DNA from: Arcobacteraceae bacterium
Lineage (GTDB): Bacteria; Campylobacterota; Campylobacteria; Campylobacterales; Arcobacteraceae
Direction of reading: 5' to 3'
Length of the DNA: 64,000 bases
Assembly: GCA_028375605.1 (NCBI GenBank)
Contig: JAONGR010000001.1
Span: forward strand, 1-64,000
Shown here: positions 18,466 through 29,351 of the stretch, one piece after another
Position numbering within the stretch: the stretch's first letter is position 1
How the letters are laid out: each line of letters begins with the position of its first letter
Notes under the pieces: generated by a model
What the model was told of the DNA's origin: nothing
The model's input: the letters and a program-made list of their open reading frames with translations, nothing else
Databases searched by the model: none
Made by a program: the position numbers and the translations under genes

Positions 18466-19398
18466 ATGTCAAACAGTCATGCAATAACAAGTGATATTAG
18501 TATTTTAGAAAAACGACAAAGAAATGGATTGATATTGGCCGTTATTACTGTATTAATATGGTCAAGTTATGCACTTTCATTAAGAGTAGGTGCAATAACA
18601 CCATTAACTATCGCCGAATTAACTTTATTTCGATTTGCTATACCTGGATTGATACTTTTACCTATATTTATAAAAAGTATAAAAAACTACCGTAAGGTTC
18701 CTCTTATTTACTTATTGGGAATTGTTATAGGAAGCGGATTGCCTTTTTTTAGTGTATCTGCTTATGCTATGAAATTGACACAAGTTGCCTACGGAAGTAC
18801 AATTATATTAGGGACAACTCCTTTATTTGTAACAATAATGGCGATTATCTTTTATAAGCAAAAATTACCATTTTTTAGATTTCTTGGACTTTCTACTATT
18901 AGCAGTGGTGTAGTATTAATGCTTCTTGAAGCAGGAAGTGATTGGAATGAAACACTTTTGATAGGTCAGGTACTTTTTCTTTATTGTGCATGTCTATGGG
19001 CAATATTTACAGTAAGTATCCGTTTCTCAAAACTAGCACCCTTAGAAGTTGCTGCATTATCAGCTTTACCAAATGGTATATTAATAACACTTTGGATTAT
19101 AACTACACAGCCTGAACTTGGATATTCATTATTATCAACAACAGAATTACTTTCACAAATGTTTGTACAGGGTATTATTGTAGGTATTTTTTCTGGAGTA
19201 TGTTTTAGTTTAGCCATTTCAAGAGTTGGTGCTGAAAAAACAGCAGCAATTGGTGCGGCTACACCAGTTGTAGCTACAACAATTGCAATTATTATGTTAG
19301 GTGAACAAATTAGTATTATCTTATTCATAGGAATGGCACTTGTAATTAGTGGTGTGTTTCTTGCAAGTGGTGTACTTCATGGAGAAAAAGTATCTTAA
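18466..19398 (+). CDS. EamA/DMT family transporter
   Basis: Ten-TM DMT pattern LAVITVLIWSSYALSLRVGAITPLTIAELTLFRF; ATG at 18466 preceded by AGGGAG; the ORF-track start at 18391 lies inside the promoter module. Confidence 0.88.
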   Translation: MSNSHAITSDISILEKRQRNGLILAVITVLIWSSYALSLRVGAITPLTIAELTLFRFAIPGLILLPIFIKSIKNYRKVPLIYLLGIVIGSGLPFFSVSAYAMKLTQVAYGSTIILGTTPLFVTIMAIIFYKQKLPFFRFLGLSTISSGVVLMLLEAGSDWNETLLIGQVLFLYCACLWAIFTVSIRFSKLAPLEVAALSALPNGILITLWIITTQPELGYSLLSTTELLSQMFVQGIIVGIFSGVCFSLAISRVGAEKTAAIGAATPVVATTIAIIMLGEQISIILFIGMALVISGVFLASGVLHGEKVS

Positions 19399-19778
19399 TG
19401 TTTAATATATTAATAAAGGTAACGATATAATGTAAAATATTATTTATATAAAAACAGAGAAATAAAACAACTCTATTATTTAGTTATTTTATTCAAAAAA
19501 GTTACAATATTCTTCTTTTTAGAAAAATATTTTTTCTATATTTTCATTATTAATATTCCTTAAATATACTTCCTTATGTCCTATAAAATCTATACTTATT
19601 AAAAATTATACCTTATGCAGATATTATAATTTTACAAATATCTTAGTTTGATGATAAAAAATTATTTTATTTAAAAATTGGTTAAAAAGTATACAAAATT
19701 TATATTGTTTTATTGACTAATTATTGTAATATTTTGATAAGAATTTAATATAAATTACTTAAACTCAAAGGATTAAAA

Positions 19779-20795
19779 ATGAAACTATTTCAAAAATTAA
19801 CACTAAGTATAGCAACGCTAGCACTCGCATCAACTGTATCAACTGCTGATACATTAGATCAAATAAAGAAAAAAGGGTATGTCTCTTGTGGAATATCTGG
19901 TGGACAAGTAGGTTTCGCTTCTCCTGATTCAAGTGGAAAATGGACAGGTATAGATATTGATATGTGTAGAGGTGTTGCGTCTGCTGTTTTTGGCGATGAT
20001 TCAAAATTGAAACTTATTCCATTAACTGCAAAAGAAAGATTTACTGCTCTACAAAGTGGAGAAGTTGATTTATTATCTAGAATCACAACATGGACTCAAA
20101 CAAGAGACACAGCTTTAGGGTTGGATTTTACAGGTGTAAACTACTATGATGGGCAAGGTTTTTTAATCAATAAAGATCTTGGTGTAAACTCAGTAAAAGA
20201 ACTTGATGGTGCAACAATTTGTATTCAAGCAGGTACAACACATGAATTGAATATTGCAGATTATTTCAAAGCAAATAATATGACTTATAAAGGTATTTCA
20301 TACGATACTTCTGCTCAAGCAATTGAAGGATTTAAATCTGGTCGTTGTGATGTAACAAGTAATGATTCATCTCAATTATATGCATTTTTACTTAACCTAA
20401 AAGATCCATCTAAAGTAAAAGTACTTCCGGAACTAATTTCTAAAGAACCTTTAGGACCATTAGTTAGACAAGGTGATGATAAATGGTTTAATATTGTTAG
20501 ATGGACACATTTTGCGATGTTAAATGCTGAAGAAATTGGTGTTAATCAAAAAAATGTTGACTCTATGATGAAAACTAAAAATCCTGCAATTAAAAGATTA
20601 TTAGGTATTACAGGAAAAGCTGGTGAAAATTTAGGGTTAGATGCTAAATGGGCATACAGCATTATTAAAAATGTTGGTAACTATGGTGAATCTTTTGACA
20701 GAAATCTTGGTAAAGATTCTCCACTTAAAATTGATAGAGGTTTAAATAATCTTTGGAATAAAGGTGGATTACAATATGGAGCACCTATTAGATAA
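19779..20795 (+). CDS. aapJ: General L-amino acid ABC transporter, substrate-binding protein
   Basis: DTLDQIKKKGYVSCGISGGQVGFASPDSSGKWTGIDIDMCRGVASAVFGD. Confidence 0.9.
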   Translation: MKLFQKLTLSIATLALASTVSTADTLDQIKKKGYVSCGISGGQVGFASPDSSGKWTGIDIDMCRGVASAVFGDDSKLKLIPLTAKERFTALQSGEVDLLSRITTWTQTRDTALGLDFTGVNYYDGQGFLINKDLGVNSVKELDGATICIQAGTTHELNIADYFKANNMTYKGISYDTSAQAIEGFKSGRCDVTSNDSSQLYAFLLNLKDPSKVKVLPELISKEPLGPLVRQGDDKWFNIVRWTHFAMLNAEEIGVNQKNVDSMMKTKNPAIKRLLGITGKAGENLGLDAKWAYSIIKNVGNYGESFDRNLGKDSPLKIDRGLNNLWNKGGLQYGAPIR

Positions 20796-20832
20796 GCATT
20801 GTTATTTTTCATATAACATACTTACTAGATAA

Positions 20833-20860
20833 AAAGAAAAGGTATAAAGCCTTTTCTTAC
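20833..20860 (+). terminator. Hairpin between aapJ and aapQ (possible attenuator)
   Basis: AAGAAAAGG-tataaag-CCTTTTCTT. Confidence 0.55.
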
Positions 20861-20878
20861 ATAAAAGGTTTAAACAAA

Positions 20879-22063
20879 ATGATAAAACATAATAAAACAT
20901 CCAAAAGCACTGTTGCTTTTTACAATAACCCAAAAATAAGGGCAATTATTTATCAAGTACTTACACTAGTACTTATAGCTATGGTGACATATTTTATACT
21001 CAATAATATGTTTACAAATATCGAGAAACGTGGGATTAATACAGGATTTGACTTTTTAGGAAGTGAAGCTGGTTTTGGAATACTATCTACACTTATACCT
21101 TATACTGAATCAGATACATATGGAAGAGTATTTGTAGTGGGTATTTTAAATACTCTTTTAGTATCAGTTATAGGTATTTTCTTTGCTTCCATTATAGGAT
21201 TATTAGTAGGAATTGGTAGATTATCACAAAACTTTATGATTTCAAAACTTGCATTAGTATATATAGAAACTTTTAGAAATATTCCAATTTTACTGCAAAT
21301 ATTATTCTGGTACAATGTTGTATTATCCTCACTCCCAGGACCTCGACAATCACTCTCATATTTAGATTCTATTTTCTTAAATAACCGAGGTTTATATATC
21401 CCTCGCCCTATTTTAGAAAGTGGATTTACTGCTGTAATTATTGCTTTTATTTTAGCAGTAATAGCAGTCATTTTTTTAACAAAATGGGCAAGAAAAAAAC
21501 ATGATGAAACAGGGGAAGGTTTCCCTACTACTCTTGTATCAATAAGTATTTTAGTTATATCACCCCTTTTAGTTTACTTTATCAGTGGTTCTCCAGCTTC
21601 TTTTGAATATGCAGCACTAAAAGGATTTAATTTTAAAGGTGGTTGGACTTTAATACCTGAACTTTTAGCTTTAGCATTTGCATTAAGTATTTATACTGCA
21701 ACTTATATAGCTGAAGCAGTAAGAGCTGGTATAGAATCAGTTCCAAAAGGTCAAAAAGAAGCTGCAATTGTTTTAGGATTATCATATAGTACGACTTTAA
21801 GAAAAGTTATTCTTCCACAAGCTTTAAGAGTTATCATTCCACCTGTTCTGAATCAATTTTTAAACTTGATTAAAAATTCTTCACTAGCAACTGCAATTGG
21901 ATATCCGGAATTAGTGACAATTTTTTCAGGAACATCTCTAAACCAAGTGGGACAAGCAATTGAAATTATTTTAATGACAATGGCAGTATATTTAACTATA
22001 AGTATCATTATTTCATTATTAATGAATTATGTCAATACAAAACTACAAATAAAGGAGAGATAA
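20879..22063 (+). CDS. aapQ: Amino acid ABC transporter permease
   Basis: TFRNIPILLQILFWYNVVLSSLPGPRQS and EAVRAGIESVPKGQKEAAIVLGLSYSTTLRKVILPQALRVIIPP. Confidence 0.9.
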   Translation: MIKHNKTSKSTVAFYNNPKIRAIIYQVLTLVLIAMVTYFILNNMFTNIEKRGINTGFDFLGSEAGFGILSTLIPYTESDTYGRVFVVGILNTLLVSVIGIFFASIIGLLVGIGRLSQNFMISKLALVYIETFRNIPILLQILFWYNVVLSSLPGPRQSLSYLDSIFLNNRGLYIPRPILESGFTAVIIAFILAVIAVIFLTKWARKKHDETGEGFPTTLVSISILVISPLLVYFISGSPASFEYAALKGFNFKGGWTLIPELLALAFALSIYTATYIAEAVRAGIESVPKGQKEAAIVLGLSYSTTLRKVILPQALRVIIPPVLNQFLNLIKNSSLATAIGYPELVTIFSGTSLNQVGQAIEIILMTMAVYLTISIIISLLMNYVNTKLQIKER

Positions 22064-22064
22064 G

Positions 22065-23144
22065 ATGGCTGTATATGAAAAATTAGCAACTAAACCTGCT
22101 CCTATAGGTACAAAAGGATTTACCGCTTTACTACGTAAGAATCTTTTTTCTTCTGTAGCAAGTTCAATCTTAACATTAGTATCTTTATATCTTTTATATA
22201 TAATTATTCCTCCTTTATTGGAATGGATGGTATTTGATGCAACTTGGAGTGGAACAAAAGAAGAGATTACTAATAGTGGGGCTAGATGGATTTTTATTTA
22301 TGAAAAAATCAATTTATTTATGTATGGATTTTATCCAGAAGAGTTATACTGGAGACCAAATTTAATTCTTGTATTATGTATAGTATCAATTATTGCATTT
22401 AAAAAAATAGTTGATACAAATATCCGTATTGCAATTATAGTGAGTTTCCCTATTATCTCTTTTTTATTATTATATGGAGGCTTTGGTCTTGAAATAGTTC
22501 CTACGTCTAAATGGGGTGGATTATTATTGAGTATAGTTATAGCTTTTGTTGGTATTGTTGTTTCTTTCCCTATAGGTATATTATTAGCCTTAGGAAGACA
22601 GTCTAATATGCCAATAATTAGATCAATATCGATTATCTATATTGAGTTTATTAGAGGAGTTCCTTTAATTACTCTATTATTTTTATCCTCTGTAATTTTG
22701 CCATTGTTTTTCCCAGAAGGGACAGATTTTGACAAATTATTAAGAGCATTAATAGGTATTACATTATTTCAAGCTGCTTACATTGCAGAAATAGTAAGAG
22801 GTGGGCTTCAAGCTATTCCAAAAGGACAGGCAGAAGCTGCAAATGCTATGGGATTATCTTATTGGCAAACAATGGGATTAATTATACTTCCTCAGGCATT
22901 AAAGATATCAATTCCTAATTTAGTTGGTTCATTTATCTCTTTATTTAAAGATACAACTCTTGTTTTAATTATTGGACTATTTGATGTATTGGCTATGGTT
23001 GGTCTAACAAGTAGTGATACAAACTGGATAGGTTTTGAAACAGAAGGATATGTTTTTGTAACAATTATTTACTGGGCAATATGCTTTAGCATGTCAAGAT
23101 ATGCGAAAACAATTGAAGAACGATTTAATACAAATCACAAATAA
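22065..23144 (+). CDS. aapM: Amino acid ABC transporter permease
   Basis: [65 protein letters not shown]. Confidence 0.9.
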   Translation: MAVYEKLATKPAPIGTKGFTALLRKNLFSSVASSILTLVSLYLLYIIIPPLLEWMVFDATWSGTKEEITNSGARWIFIYEKINLFMYGFYPEELYWRPNLILVLCIVSIIAFKKIVDTNIRIAIIVSFPIISFLLLYGGFGLEIVPTSKWGGLLLSIVIAFVGIVVSFPIGILLALGRQSNMPIIRSISIIYIEFIRGVPLITLLFLSSVILPLFFPEGTDFDKLLRALIGITLFQAAYIAEIVRGGLQAIPKGQAEAANAMGLSYWQTMGLIILPQALKISIPNLVGSFISLFKDTTLVLIIGLFDVLAMVGLTSSDTNWIGFETEGYVFVTIIYWAICFSMSRYAKTIEERFNTNHK

Positions 23145-23160
23145 GAAAATAGGAAAAATT

Positions 23161-23907
23161 ATGGCTAAGTCAAAATATATGATAGAGATGATAGATGTTA
23201 ACAAATGGTATGGTGATTTTCATGTACTAAAAGATGTGAATTTAAGAATAAAAAAGGGTGAAAAAGTAGTGATTTGTGGACCATCTGGTTCAGGTAAATC
23301 TACAACAATTAGGTGTATGAATAGATTGGAACCCTTTCAAGAAGGACAAATTATGATTGCTGATCTAGAACTTACTGAAGATGTAAAAAGGATTAAAGAA
23401 GTTAGAAAACATGTGGGGATGGTATTTCAACATTTTAATCTTTTCCCTCATCTTTCAATTTTAGAAAATCTTACTTTAGCACCAACATGGGTAGATAAAA
23501 AATCAAAAAAAGAAGCTATCAAAACAGCTATGTATTACCTTGAAAGAGTAAAAATTGCAGATCAAGCAGATAAATATCCTAATCAATTAAGTGGGGGACA
23601 ACAACAAAGAGTTGCAATCGCTAGATGTTTATGTTCAAATCCAGATATTATGCTTTTTGATGAACCAACAGCAGCACTTGATCCTGAAATGATTGGGGAA
23701 GTACTTGATGTTATGTCTGAACTTGCAAATGATGGTATTACTATGGTTTGTGTGACTCATGAGATGGGATTTGCAAAAAAAGTTGCAGATAGAGTAATTT
23801 TTATGGATCAGGGACAAATTGTTGAAGAAAATACACCTGAAGAGTTTTTTGACAATCCTCAATCTGATAGATTAAAACTCTTTTTAGAACAAATATTAGA
23901 TCACTAA
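23161..23907 (+). CDS. aapP: Amino acid ABC transporter ATP-binding protein
   Basis: Walker [10 protein letters not shown], signature [13 protein letters not shown], Walker [15 protein letters not shown]. Confidence 0.94.
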   Translation: MAKSKYMIEMIDVNKWYGDFHVLKDVNLRIKKGEKVVICGPSGSGKSTTIRCMNRLEPFQEGQIMIADLELTEDVKRIKEVRKHVGMVFQHFNLFPHLSILENLTLAPTWVDKKSKKEAIKTAMYYLERVKIADQADKYPNQLSGGQQQRVAIARCLCSNPDIMLFDEPTAALDPEMIGEVLDVMSELANDGITMVCVTHEMGFAKKVADRVIFMDQGQIVEENTPEEFFDNPQSDRLKLFLEQILDH

Positions 23908-23938
23908 ATAGGATTACTAAATCCTATTTATTTTATAA
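23905..23938. terminator. Hairpin between convergent aapP and purL
   Basis: AAATAGGATT-acta-AATCCTATTT stem. Confidence 0.5.
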
Positions 23939-23944
23939 AACCTA

Positions 23945-26152
23945 TTATAAATCTTGTTCAATCACTTCTTTAAATCTATTAAAGTATACTTCTTTAACTG
24001 TATTAATAGTTTTATTTACACTATTTACCGATAATGAATCACCACCAGTTTTACCGATACTAGTATGAGAAAGACCGATTTTTTTAGCTAAGGCATTAAA
24101 TGCTTCTGCATTTTCTGGTTTAACTTCAACAATTGCTCTACTTAAAGATTCAGAAAAAATATCTTTTTCATTCTCTAATGAAACATTTGCTGTACAACCC
24201 ATATTTCCAACAGCTGACATTTTAGCTAATGCAATAGCAACACCACCAACATTTACATCTTTTGCAGACTCTAATAGCCCAGCTTTATTTGCTTCTATTA
24301 CTAAATCCCATAGTTTTAATTCTGTCTCAAAATTTACAACAGGATGAGTACCTGCAATTTTGCCTTCAATCTCTTTAAGATATAAACTTCCACCAAATTC
24401 ACTGTATGTGTCGCCTAGTAAATATAAATCATTTCCTTCAGATTTAAAAGATGATCCAAGAACTTTATTCATATCATCATTAACTCCAACAGTAGCAATT
24501 GCAGGTGTTGGGAACACCCCTACTCCATTTGTTTCATTGTATAAAGAAACATTTCCACCAATTACTGGAGTATTTAACTCTTTACAAGCAGCTTTTATAC
24601 CTTCACAAGAGTGTTTAAATTGCCACATTACTTCTGGATTTTCTGGATTACCAAAGTTAAGACAATCTGTAATCGCTAAAGGTCTAGCTCCGCTCATTGC
24701 TACATTTCGTCCAGCTTCCATAACAGCAGCTGCAGAACCTAACTCAGGGTTAATATAACATTGTCTTGTATTACAATCTGCAGACATAGCTAAAGCTTTT
24801 CCAGTTTCTTTGATTCTTATAACTGAACCATCAAGTGAACCTGGACCTTCGATTGTATTTGTTTGTACCATTGAATCATATTGATTATAGATATACCCTT
24901 TATCAACAACTTCTAAACTTTTCCATAAAATATCAAAAGCATCAGTAGGACTTAACTCTTTTTCCATTTTTACATCTTCAATAGTTTCTAAGTATGCAGG
25001 CTTAGCTACTGGTCTATCTAAAATAGGAGCTTCTTCTGAAAGTGGTTGGATAGGGATGTCAGATACTAACTCACCATGCCAGTATAGTTCCATATTTCCA
25101 GTATCTGTTACTTCACCAATAACAGCAGCTGATAATTCCCATTTTTCGAAAATATCAATAACCGCTTGTTCACAACCAGCTTTTGCACAAATAAGCATTC
25201 TTTCTTGAGATTCAGAAAGCATGAAATCATAAGGAGTCATACCCTCTTCTCTTGCAGGAACTTTATCAAGATCCATTTTCATACCAGATCCAGTTCTTCC
25301 TGCCATCTCAAAAGATGATGAAGTAAGTCCAGCAGCACCCATATCTTGAATACCGATGATTAAATCTTGTTTAAATAATTCTAAACACGCTTCAAGTAAA
25401 AGCTTTTCTGTAAATGGGTCTCCCACTTGTACAGTTGGTCTTTTTGATTCGTTATCTTCAGTAAATGCAGCAGAACTCATAACAGCTCCACCTAATCCAT
25501 CACGACCTGTTTTAGATCCAACATACATTACAGGATTTCCGATACCTTCAGCAACACCTAGGAAAATTTCATCTGATTTACAAATACCTAAGTTAAAAGC
25601 ATTTACAAGGTTATTTCCAGCATAACACTCTTCAAAACCTGTTTGACCACCAATAGTTGGAACTCCCATACAGTTACCATAACCACCGATACCATCAACA
25701 ACACCTCTTAATAAAAATCTGTGTTTTTTAGCAGTCGCAGAATCACCTTCGATACCAGCAAATTGGATTAAGTTCATAGATGCAACAGGACGAGCTCCCA
25801 TTGTAAATACATCTCTCATAATACCACCAACACCTGTAGCAGCACCTTGGTAAGGTTCTATAAATGATGGATGATTGTGTGATTCCATTTTAAATACAGC
25901 CGCATAACCATCACCGATATCAATAACTCCAGCATTTTCACCTGGTCCTTGGATAACCCACGGAGCTTTAGTAGGAAAACCATTTAAGTACTTTTTACTT
26001 GACTTATAAGAACAGTGCTCACTCCACATAGCTGAAATAACACCTATTTCAGTATAGTTAGGTTCTCTACCTAACATTTTTAATACAGTTTCGTACTCAT
26101 CTTCTGTCATTGAATGTGCTAGTGCTATTTCTAATGCTGATTGTTGTGACAT
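23945..26152 (-). CDS. purL: Phosphoribosylformylglycinamidine synthase, large/PurL subunit
   Basis: [52 protein letters not shown]. Confidence 0.98.
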   Translation of the reverse strand: MSQQSALEIALAHSMTEDEYETVLKMLGREPNYTEIGVISAMWSEHCSYKSSKKYLNGFPTKAPWVIQGPGENAGVIDIGDGYAAVFKMESHNHPSFIEPYQGAATGVGGIMRDVFTMGARPVASMNLIQFAGIEGDSATAKKHRFLLRGVVDGIGGYGNCMGVPTIGGQTGFEECYAGNNLVNAFNLGICKSDEIFLGVAEGIGNPVMYVGSKTGRDGLGGAVMSSAAFTEDNESKRPTVQVGDPFTEKLLLEACLELFKQDLIIGIQDMGAAGLTSSSFEMAGRTGSGMKMDLDKVPAREEGMTPYDFMLSESQERMLICAKAGCEQAVIDIFEKWELSAAVIGEVTDTGNMELYWHGELVSDIPIQPLSEEAPILDRPVAKPAYLETIEDVKMEKELSPTDAFDILWKSLEVVDKGYIYNQYDSMVQTNTIEGPGSLDGSVIRIKETGKALAMSADCNTRQCYINPELGSAAAVMEAGRNVAMSGARPLAITDCLNFGNPENPEVMWQFKHSCEGIKAACKELNTPVIGGNVSLYNETNGVGVFPTPAIATVGVNDDMNKVLGSSFKSEGNDLYLLGDTYSEFGGSLYLKEIEGKIAGTHPVVNFETELKLWDLVIEANKAGLLESAKDVNVGGVAIALAKMSAVGNMGCTANVSLENEKDIFSESLSRAIVEVKPENAEAFNALAKKIGLSHTSIGKTGGDSLSVNSVNKTINTVKEVYFNRFKEVIEQDL

Positions 26153-26371
26153 ATTTATCTACCTTAAATATATTAATTTTAGGGATTATATCTAAAATAA
26201 ATTTATGAGATGGTTAAGTAAAAAAAATCCATTTTTTTGTTTTTTGTGACTATTTTATGCTAATATTATCATTAAGTATTTATTACATTAGCTTTACTAA
26301 AGTTTACATACATATTTATAAATTTTGGCAAGACTATTTACGATAGTCAATTATACAATTTAAGGATAAAC

Positions 26372-26653
26372 ATGAAAATTACAAAAACTCTACTAACAAG
26401 TAGTATAGGTTTAACATTAGCAATTGCATTTACAGGTTGTCAACCAGCAAATATTCAATCTCAAATAAGAACATCTGATATTAATTCAAATATGAAAACA
26501 AGATGTGAAGAAGTTGATATGAGAGATAATGCTGACATGAGTGAACTGTTTAAAAAGTATGATGGATGGAGAATGATTTATATTTCAGAATATACAACAT
26601 CTAATAAAATTGGAACAAGTGGATCTGTTTGTTTTGAAAAGCCCAATAAATAG
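26372..26653 (+). CDS. Small putative lipoprotein
   Basis: Signal peptide with lipobox FTGC. Confidence 0.6.
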   Translation: MKITKTLLTSSIGLTLAIAFTGCQPANIQSQIRTSDINSNMKTRCEEVDMRDNADMSELFKKYDGWRMIYISEYTTSNKIGTSGSVCFEKPNK

Positions 26654-26821
26654 ATAAATCAAGTAACCTGAAATAAGTCGTACAAAAGAGTTTTATTTTA
26701 CATATTTCAGATCTATATAAAGTAAAATCTATCAAATACCTACAACTTGAATATTTATTACTACTATTATTCTTTAGATTTTAGTTAATTGTAATAATAT
26801 TAAAAGGATTTAGTTAAATTA

Positions 26822-27811
26822 CTAAATCTTTTTTAATATTCGATAAGCTTCTTCTTCATAAGATAGTGCATCTTGTAATTTATTAGATATTTTTTCCAAA
26901 TTTAGTTTTTCTAAGTTTCTACTTCCATTTACGCACAGTAAGGCGAACTCTCTTAATGTATCACCAGACTTTACAAATAAAGTAGATGTTTTTTCTAAAA
27001 TTTCATTGTCTATATCATACTGCATTGCTTCTTTTAAAAATGCTGCATAGAGAAATCTAAAACCACCACCACCAGTTCCAATTTCTTCTTGCATTCTTAC
27101 AATATGTGTTAAAAATAATTGAATATATTTTGTATCTTCTTTATACAAGTTTTCGATCTTTCGAGCAAGTCTTTTCATCCCTTTTATTCCCGCAAAAGGA
27201 AATGGTGTCAACATAGATTTTGCATTTTTTCTAATTGCTTTTTTAATTGCTTTAGAAAAATCTATGTTTTGTCTTGTATCTTCAGGATAATATAAAAATC
27301 CTTTTGGTGCAAATGCACCCTTGGCAAATCTAGCCCTCATTAATTTTGATTCTTCACACTCAACAACCTCTTCAAAAACAGGATCAGAAATTTTATATTT
27401 ACTCCCCTCTTTTCCATATACTAAAAGATTATGAGCGTTAAAATGAAAACGCATATCTTCTGGCATATAAGGTAAATAATAAACTGAAGTTTGTAAACCT
27501 ACTAATTTATTTTCGTTATTAACTAACTGTGTCAATCGATTATTTGCTTGGATTGGATCTTTAAATTTTTCTGTCTTAATTTTGATACCCAAAACTTTAG
27601 ATATTTTATTTATAATATTTTTTGGTAACTCTCTATATGCGATTAGAGGTAAACCATTTAGTTTAATAATAGGTAAATATACAAAAGATAAAGAGCTCGT
27701 AATTCCAAAAGCCATTGGTTCTGATATTTTTAAACCATAAAAACTTAATAGTGTTGAAACTACCCCACTTTCACAATGTGCAAATTGCTTATGCTCAAAT
27801 TTATTACTCAA
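26822..27811 (-). CDS. BtrH N-terminal domain-like acyltransferase (cysteine-dependent)
   Basis: HCESGVVSTLLSFYGLKISEPMAFGI; FHFNAHNLLVYG; YKISDPVFEE: candidate Cys-His-Asp residues in BtrH/C39-like order. Confidence 0.75.
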   Translation of the reverse strand: MSNKFEHKQFAHCESGVVSTLLSFYGLKISEPMAFGITSSLSFVYLPIIKLNGLPLIAYRELPKNIINKISKVLGIKIKTEKFKDPIQANNRLTQLVNNENKLVGLQTSVYYLPYMPEDMRFHFNAHNLLVYGKEGSKYKISDPVFEEVVECEESKLMRARFAKGAFAPKGFLYYPEDTRQNIDFSKAIKKAIRKNAKSMLTPFPFAGIKGMKRLARKIENLYKEDTKYIQLFLTHIVRMQEEIGTGGGGFRFLYAAFLKEAMQYDIDNEILEKTSTLFVKSGDTLREFALLCVNGSRNLEKLNLEKISNKLQDALSYEEEAYRILKKI

Positions 27812-28202
27812 ACTTTAATCCTTCTAATTCTTCTATCGTTATATCAAAAGCATCTGCATATTGAATCAATGTTTTTTGATTGAGTTTTTTAAAAATACTA
27901 TTTTTACAATGCCGTTTAACAGTAATCTGAAACTTTCCAACTACAGATGCCAAAGTTGGTATATCCATTCTATTTTTATACATAAAATACTCAATTGGAG
28001 AGGATTTTCCTGATAAAATATCTGCTTTTGATTTTTCCATCAAAATATTATATTCTTCCACTGCTAAACTCGTTGCATACTCTTCAACAGAACTACCATA
28101 TTTAAATGTTTTAAATTCTCCGTCTTCATTTGATGCATACATCACTTTTTGCTGACCATTTGTGGTTTTATTTTCTTCTTGGGGGATGATTACTTTTTTC
28201 AT
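27804..28202 (-). CDS. Small protein with C-terminal XRE/Cro-like HTH
   Basis: DIPTLASVVGKFQITVKRHCKNSIFKKLNQKTLIQYADAFDITIEELEGL resembles an XRE-type domain. Confidence 0.5.
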   Translation of the reverse strand: MKKVIIPQEENKTTNGQQKVMYASNEDGEFKTFKYGSSVEEYATSLAVEEYNILMEKSKADILSGKSSPIEYFMYKNRMDIPTLASVVGKFQITVKRHCKNSIFKKLNQKTLIQYADAFDITIEELEGLKFE

Positions 28203-29350
28203 TAGACAACTGTCAAAGACATAAAAGCAGTCGAAAATCTACCACTTTCAGGAATATAACATAGTATTTTATCACCTTTTTGAAGTCTTTTACTATGAAA
28301 AAGTTCTTCTAACATGATATACATAGAAGCACTTCCTGTATTCCCTTTTGTAACTAAATTAGTAAACCATTTTTCGTATGGTATCTCAAAATTAGCATCA
28401 ATTAACCCTTGATATACTTTTTCTCTAAAATATGTAGAAGAATAGTGTGGTAGAAAATACGTAAAATCAGAAACTTGTAAACCATGTTTTTTTGTAATTG
28501 TTTTTATTGGTTTAGTAACAGTATACTTTATGATATTTGCATTTAAAAGTTTTACATCCTGAGCAACACTTAAAAGTGAATTTTCCATCACCTCATCTTG
28601 ATCATAAGCACGCCATGATACATTTGTACCATCTTCTAAAATATTTAATCCACTATACATACATACAGGCATACTTCCTGCATATGACAATACATCAATA
28701 AAGTCAATTCTTAGAGACAATTTATCTTCATTTGGTTTGTTTTCAACCTTCATAGCACCAGCACCATCTGAAAGCATCCATCGTAAAAAATCTTTCTCAA
28801 AAGCAATTGAAGTATTTTTTTCTAATTCATCAATTAAATGATCCGATTCTTTTTTAAAATTTCTAGCACTTAAGATAGGAGAAGAAGCTTCTGAACCACA
28901 AGATACAGCCGTAGTAATTTCACCTGCTTTGATTCCATAATATACGTATTTTAAAGCATTTATCCCACTTAAACAAATACCTGATGCTGAAATAGTCTCA
29001 ATACCATCAATTTTTAATTCACCTTGAACCATCAAAGTATGTCCTGGCATTAATTGATCTGGAGAAGTTGTACCACAAGCCAAACATTCTATTTCATCTA
29101 AATTAAATTTTCCATTATCAGTTAATTTTTGAATTGCATTTGAACATAATTGTGCATTTGTAAATAAAGGTTTTTGAGTCCCTTTTTCTAATACATAATG
29201 TCGTGACTTTATCCCATTACTTCGTAAAACTATATTTTTAACTTTAGATTTTTTACCACCTATATAACCTAGATATTCTTCTATATCTTTGTTATTTACT
29301 GGTTCGTTTGGCATAAATTTTTGTATATCATTAATATAAACATTTTGCAT
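28202..29350 (-). CDS. darB: Beta-ketoacyl-ACP synthase III-like, dialkylresorcinol synthase DarB type
   Basis: KSIII-like with ISASGICLSGINALKYVYYGI, LPHYSSTYF, TKGNTGSASMYIML; directly downstream of darA. Confidence 0.8.
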   Translation of the reverse strand: MQNVYINDIQKFMPNEPVNNKDIEEYLGYIGGKKSKVKNIVLRSNGIKSRHYVLEKGTQKPLFTNAQLCSNAIQKLTDNGKFNLDEIECLACGTTSPDQLMPGHTLMVQGELKIDGIETISASGICLSGINALKYVYYGIKAGEITTAVSCGSEASSPILSARNFKKESDHLIDELEKNTSIAFEKDFLRWMLSDGAGAMKVENKPNEDKLSLRIDFIDVLSYAGSMPVCMYSGLNILEDGTNVSWRAYDQDEVMENSLLSVAQDVKLLNANIIKYTVTKPIKTITKKHGLQVSDFTYFLPHYSSTYFREKVYQGLIDANFEIPYEKWFTNLVTKGNTGSASMYIMLEELFHSKRLQKGDKILCYIPESGRFSTAFMSLTVV

Positions 29351-29351
29351 A

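Noticed and set aside
19681-19750. Possible fourth copy of the module upstream of aapJ (TTGACTAA...TTTTGATAAG)
   Set aside because: First half-site is off by about 1 bp, and the TATAGTTAT and GATATACTA blocks are missing; probably an ordinary promoter
26800-26835. Hairpin AAAGGATTTAGT/ACTAAATCTTTT at the BtrH-like gene end
   Set aside because: Overlaps the stop codon of the minus-strand gene; plausible terminator for the + strand lipoprotein but not distinctive
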